Shown in pieces: positions 4,885-5,094 of a DNA stretch of 5,094 nt; the first letter of the stretch is position 1; each line of letters opens with the position of its first letter. The translations under genes were made by a program, and so were the position numbers. The stretch is taken from assembly GCA_002393575.1 (NCBI GenBank), contig DGSN01000016.1, positions 1-5,094 of the forward strand, read 5' to 3'. The DNA is from Prevotellaceae bacterium UBA4361. Lineage in GTDB: Bacteria; Bacteroidota; Bacteroidia; Bacteroidales; Bacteroidaceae. Below the pieces are notes generated by a model, which saw nothing but the letters and a program-made list of their open reading frames with translations, did no database searches and was not told where the DNA came from.

Positions 4885-5094
4885 AATGTGTTTGGGAGAA
4901 AGGATTTCCCCCTCGAAATGAATGGGAAGAATGCTGTGGTTTAGCGTGAGTTCGATATAACAAAATATGTTCTTTTGTAGTGCCTCTACGAGGCAGAACC
5001 TTTAGCTCGGCGTAGCCAAATCTAACAAATCTATTCAAAATCTCTCAAAATCTTATTCATATTTGTGAGATTTGAGAAGATTTGTGAGATTTCT
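4885..5094. other. Non-coding right edge with two further inverted repeats
   Basis: No gene is visible on either strand. TGCCTC-TAC-GAGGCA at 4981-4995 is a perfect 6-bp hairpin with a 3-base loop. Its CTACG part (4986-4990) could instead pair with CGTAG at 5011-5015, so two exclusive folds are conceivable. From 5018 to 5092 an imperfect inverted repeat is built from AAATCT/AGATTT words. Its right arm contains two direct copies of ATTTGTGAGATTT, at 5061-5073 and 5080-5092. Confidence 0.5.
5018..5092. repeat. Imperfect long inverted repeat of AAATCT words
   Basis: The left arm from 5018 (AAATCTAACAAATCT) is nearly complementary to the right arm ending at 5092 (AGATTTGTGAGATTT), with one mismatch in the outer 15 pairs. 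The inner parts pair less well around an AT-rich centre near 5054-5060. Dispersed intergenic repeat or bidirectional terminator are both possible; the window ends just after it. Confidence 0.55.

Overview
The window looks like a chromosomal stretch from a Bacteroidetes, probably Bacteroidales (Prevotella/Bacteroides-like). The reasons are AT-rich intergenic DNA, absence of clear Shine-Dalgarno sequences, several copies of the Bacteroides-type -7 box TAnnTTTG just upstream of genes, and gene types familiar from that phylum. The assignment rests on inference; no rRNA or marker gene is present.

Left half (159-2279, minus strand): a decayed type II restriction-modification locus. In transcription order it holds a Dam/MboI/DpnII-type adenine methyltransferase gene (start 2279), now a pseudogene; a 240-aa protein with an N-terminal winged-helix-like region and a C-terminal D...ExE nuclease-like core, probably the restriction endonuclease (1218-496); and a 109-aa companion of unknown function starting 7 bases after the nuclease stop (488-159). 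The methyltransferase carries two independent lesions. A 266-bp MITE-like element (1507-1772) with 17-bp perfect terminal inverted repeats and a 9-bp target duplication (ATTACAAAT) splits it. In addition, the 3' third of the gene, including catalytic motif IV, is gone and is replaced by degenerate 22-bp repeat sequence (about 1408-1461). The nuclease gene looks intact and has a candidate promoter of its own, which leaves an apparently orphan nuclease without its methyltransferase.

Middle (2280-3013): a divergent 80-aa gene of unknown function, very rich in aromatic residues, sits on the plus strand. It is followed by a tandem array of about nine 22-bp units (2741-2938). The array's units are related to the repeat sequence at the methyltransferase scar, so the same repeat family lies on both sides of the pseudogene plus the 80-aa gene.

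Right half (3014-4777, minus strand): one long, visibly more GC-rich gene for a 587-aa cytosolic protein with a YbjN/T3SS-chaperone-like N-terminal region and C-terminal TPR-like helices. It starts at GTG directly behind a good -33/-7 promoter, so its transcript may be nearly leaderless. Upstream of it, 4778-5094 is non-coding but rich in structure: a 13-bp perfect hairpin, a small hairpin and an imperfect inverted repeat at the right edge.
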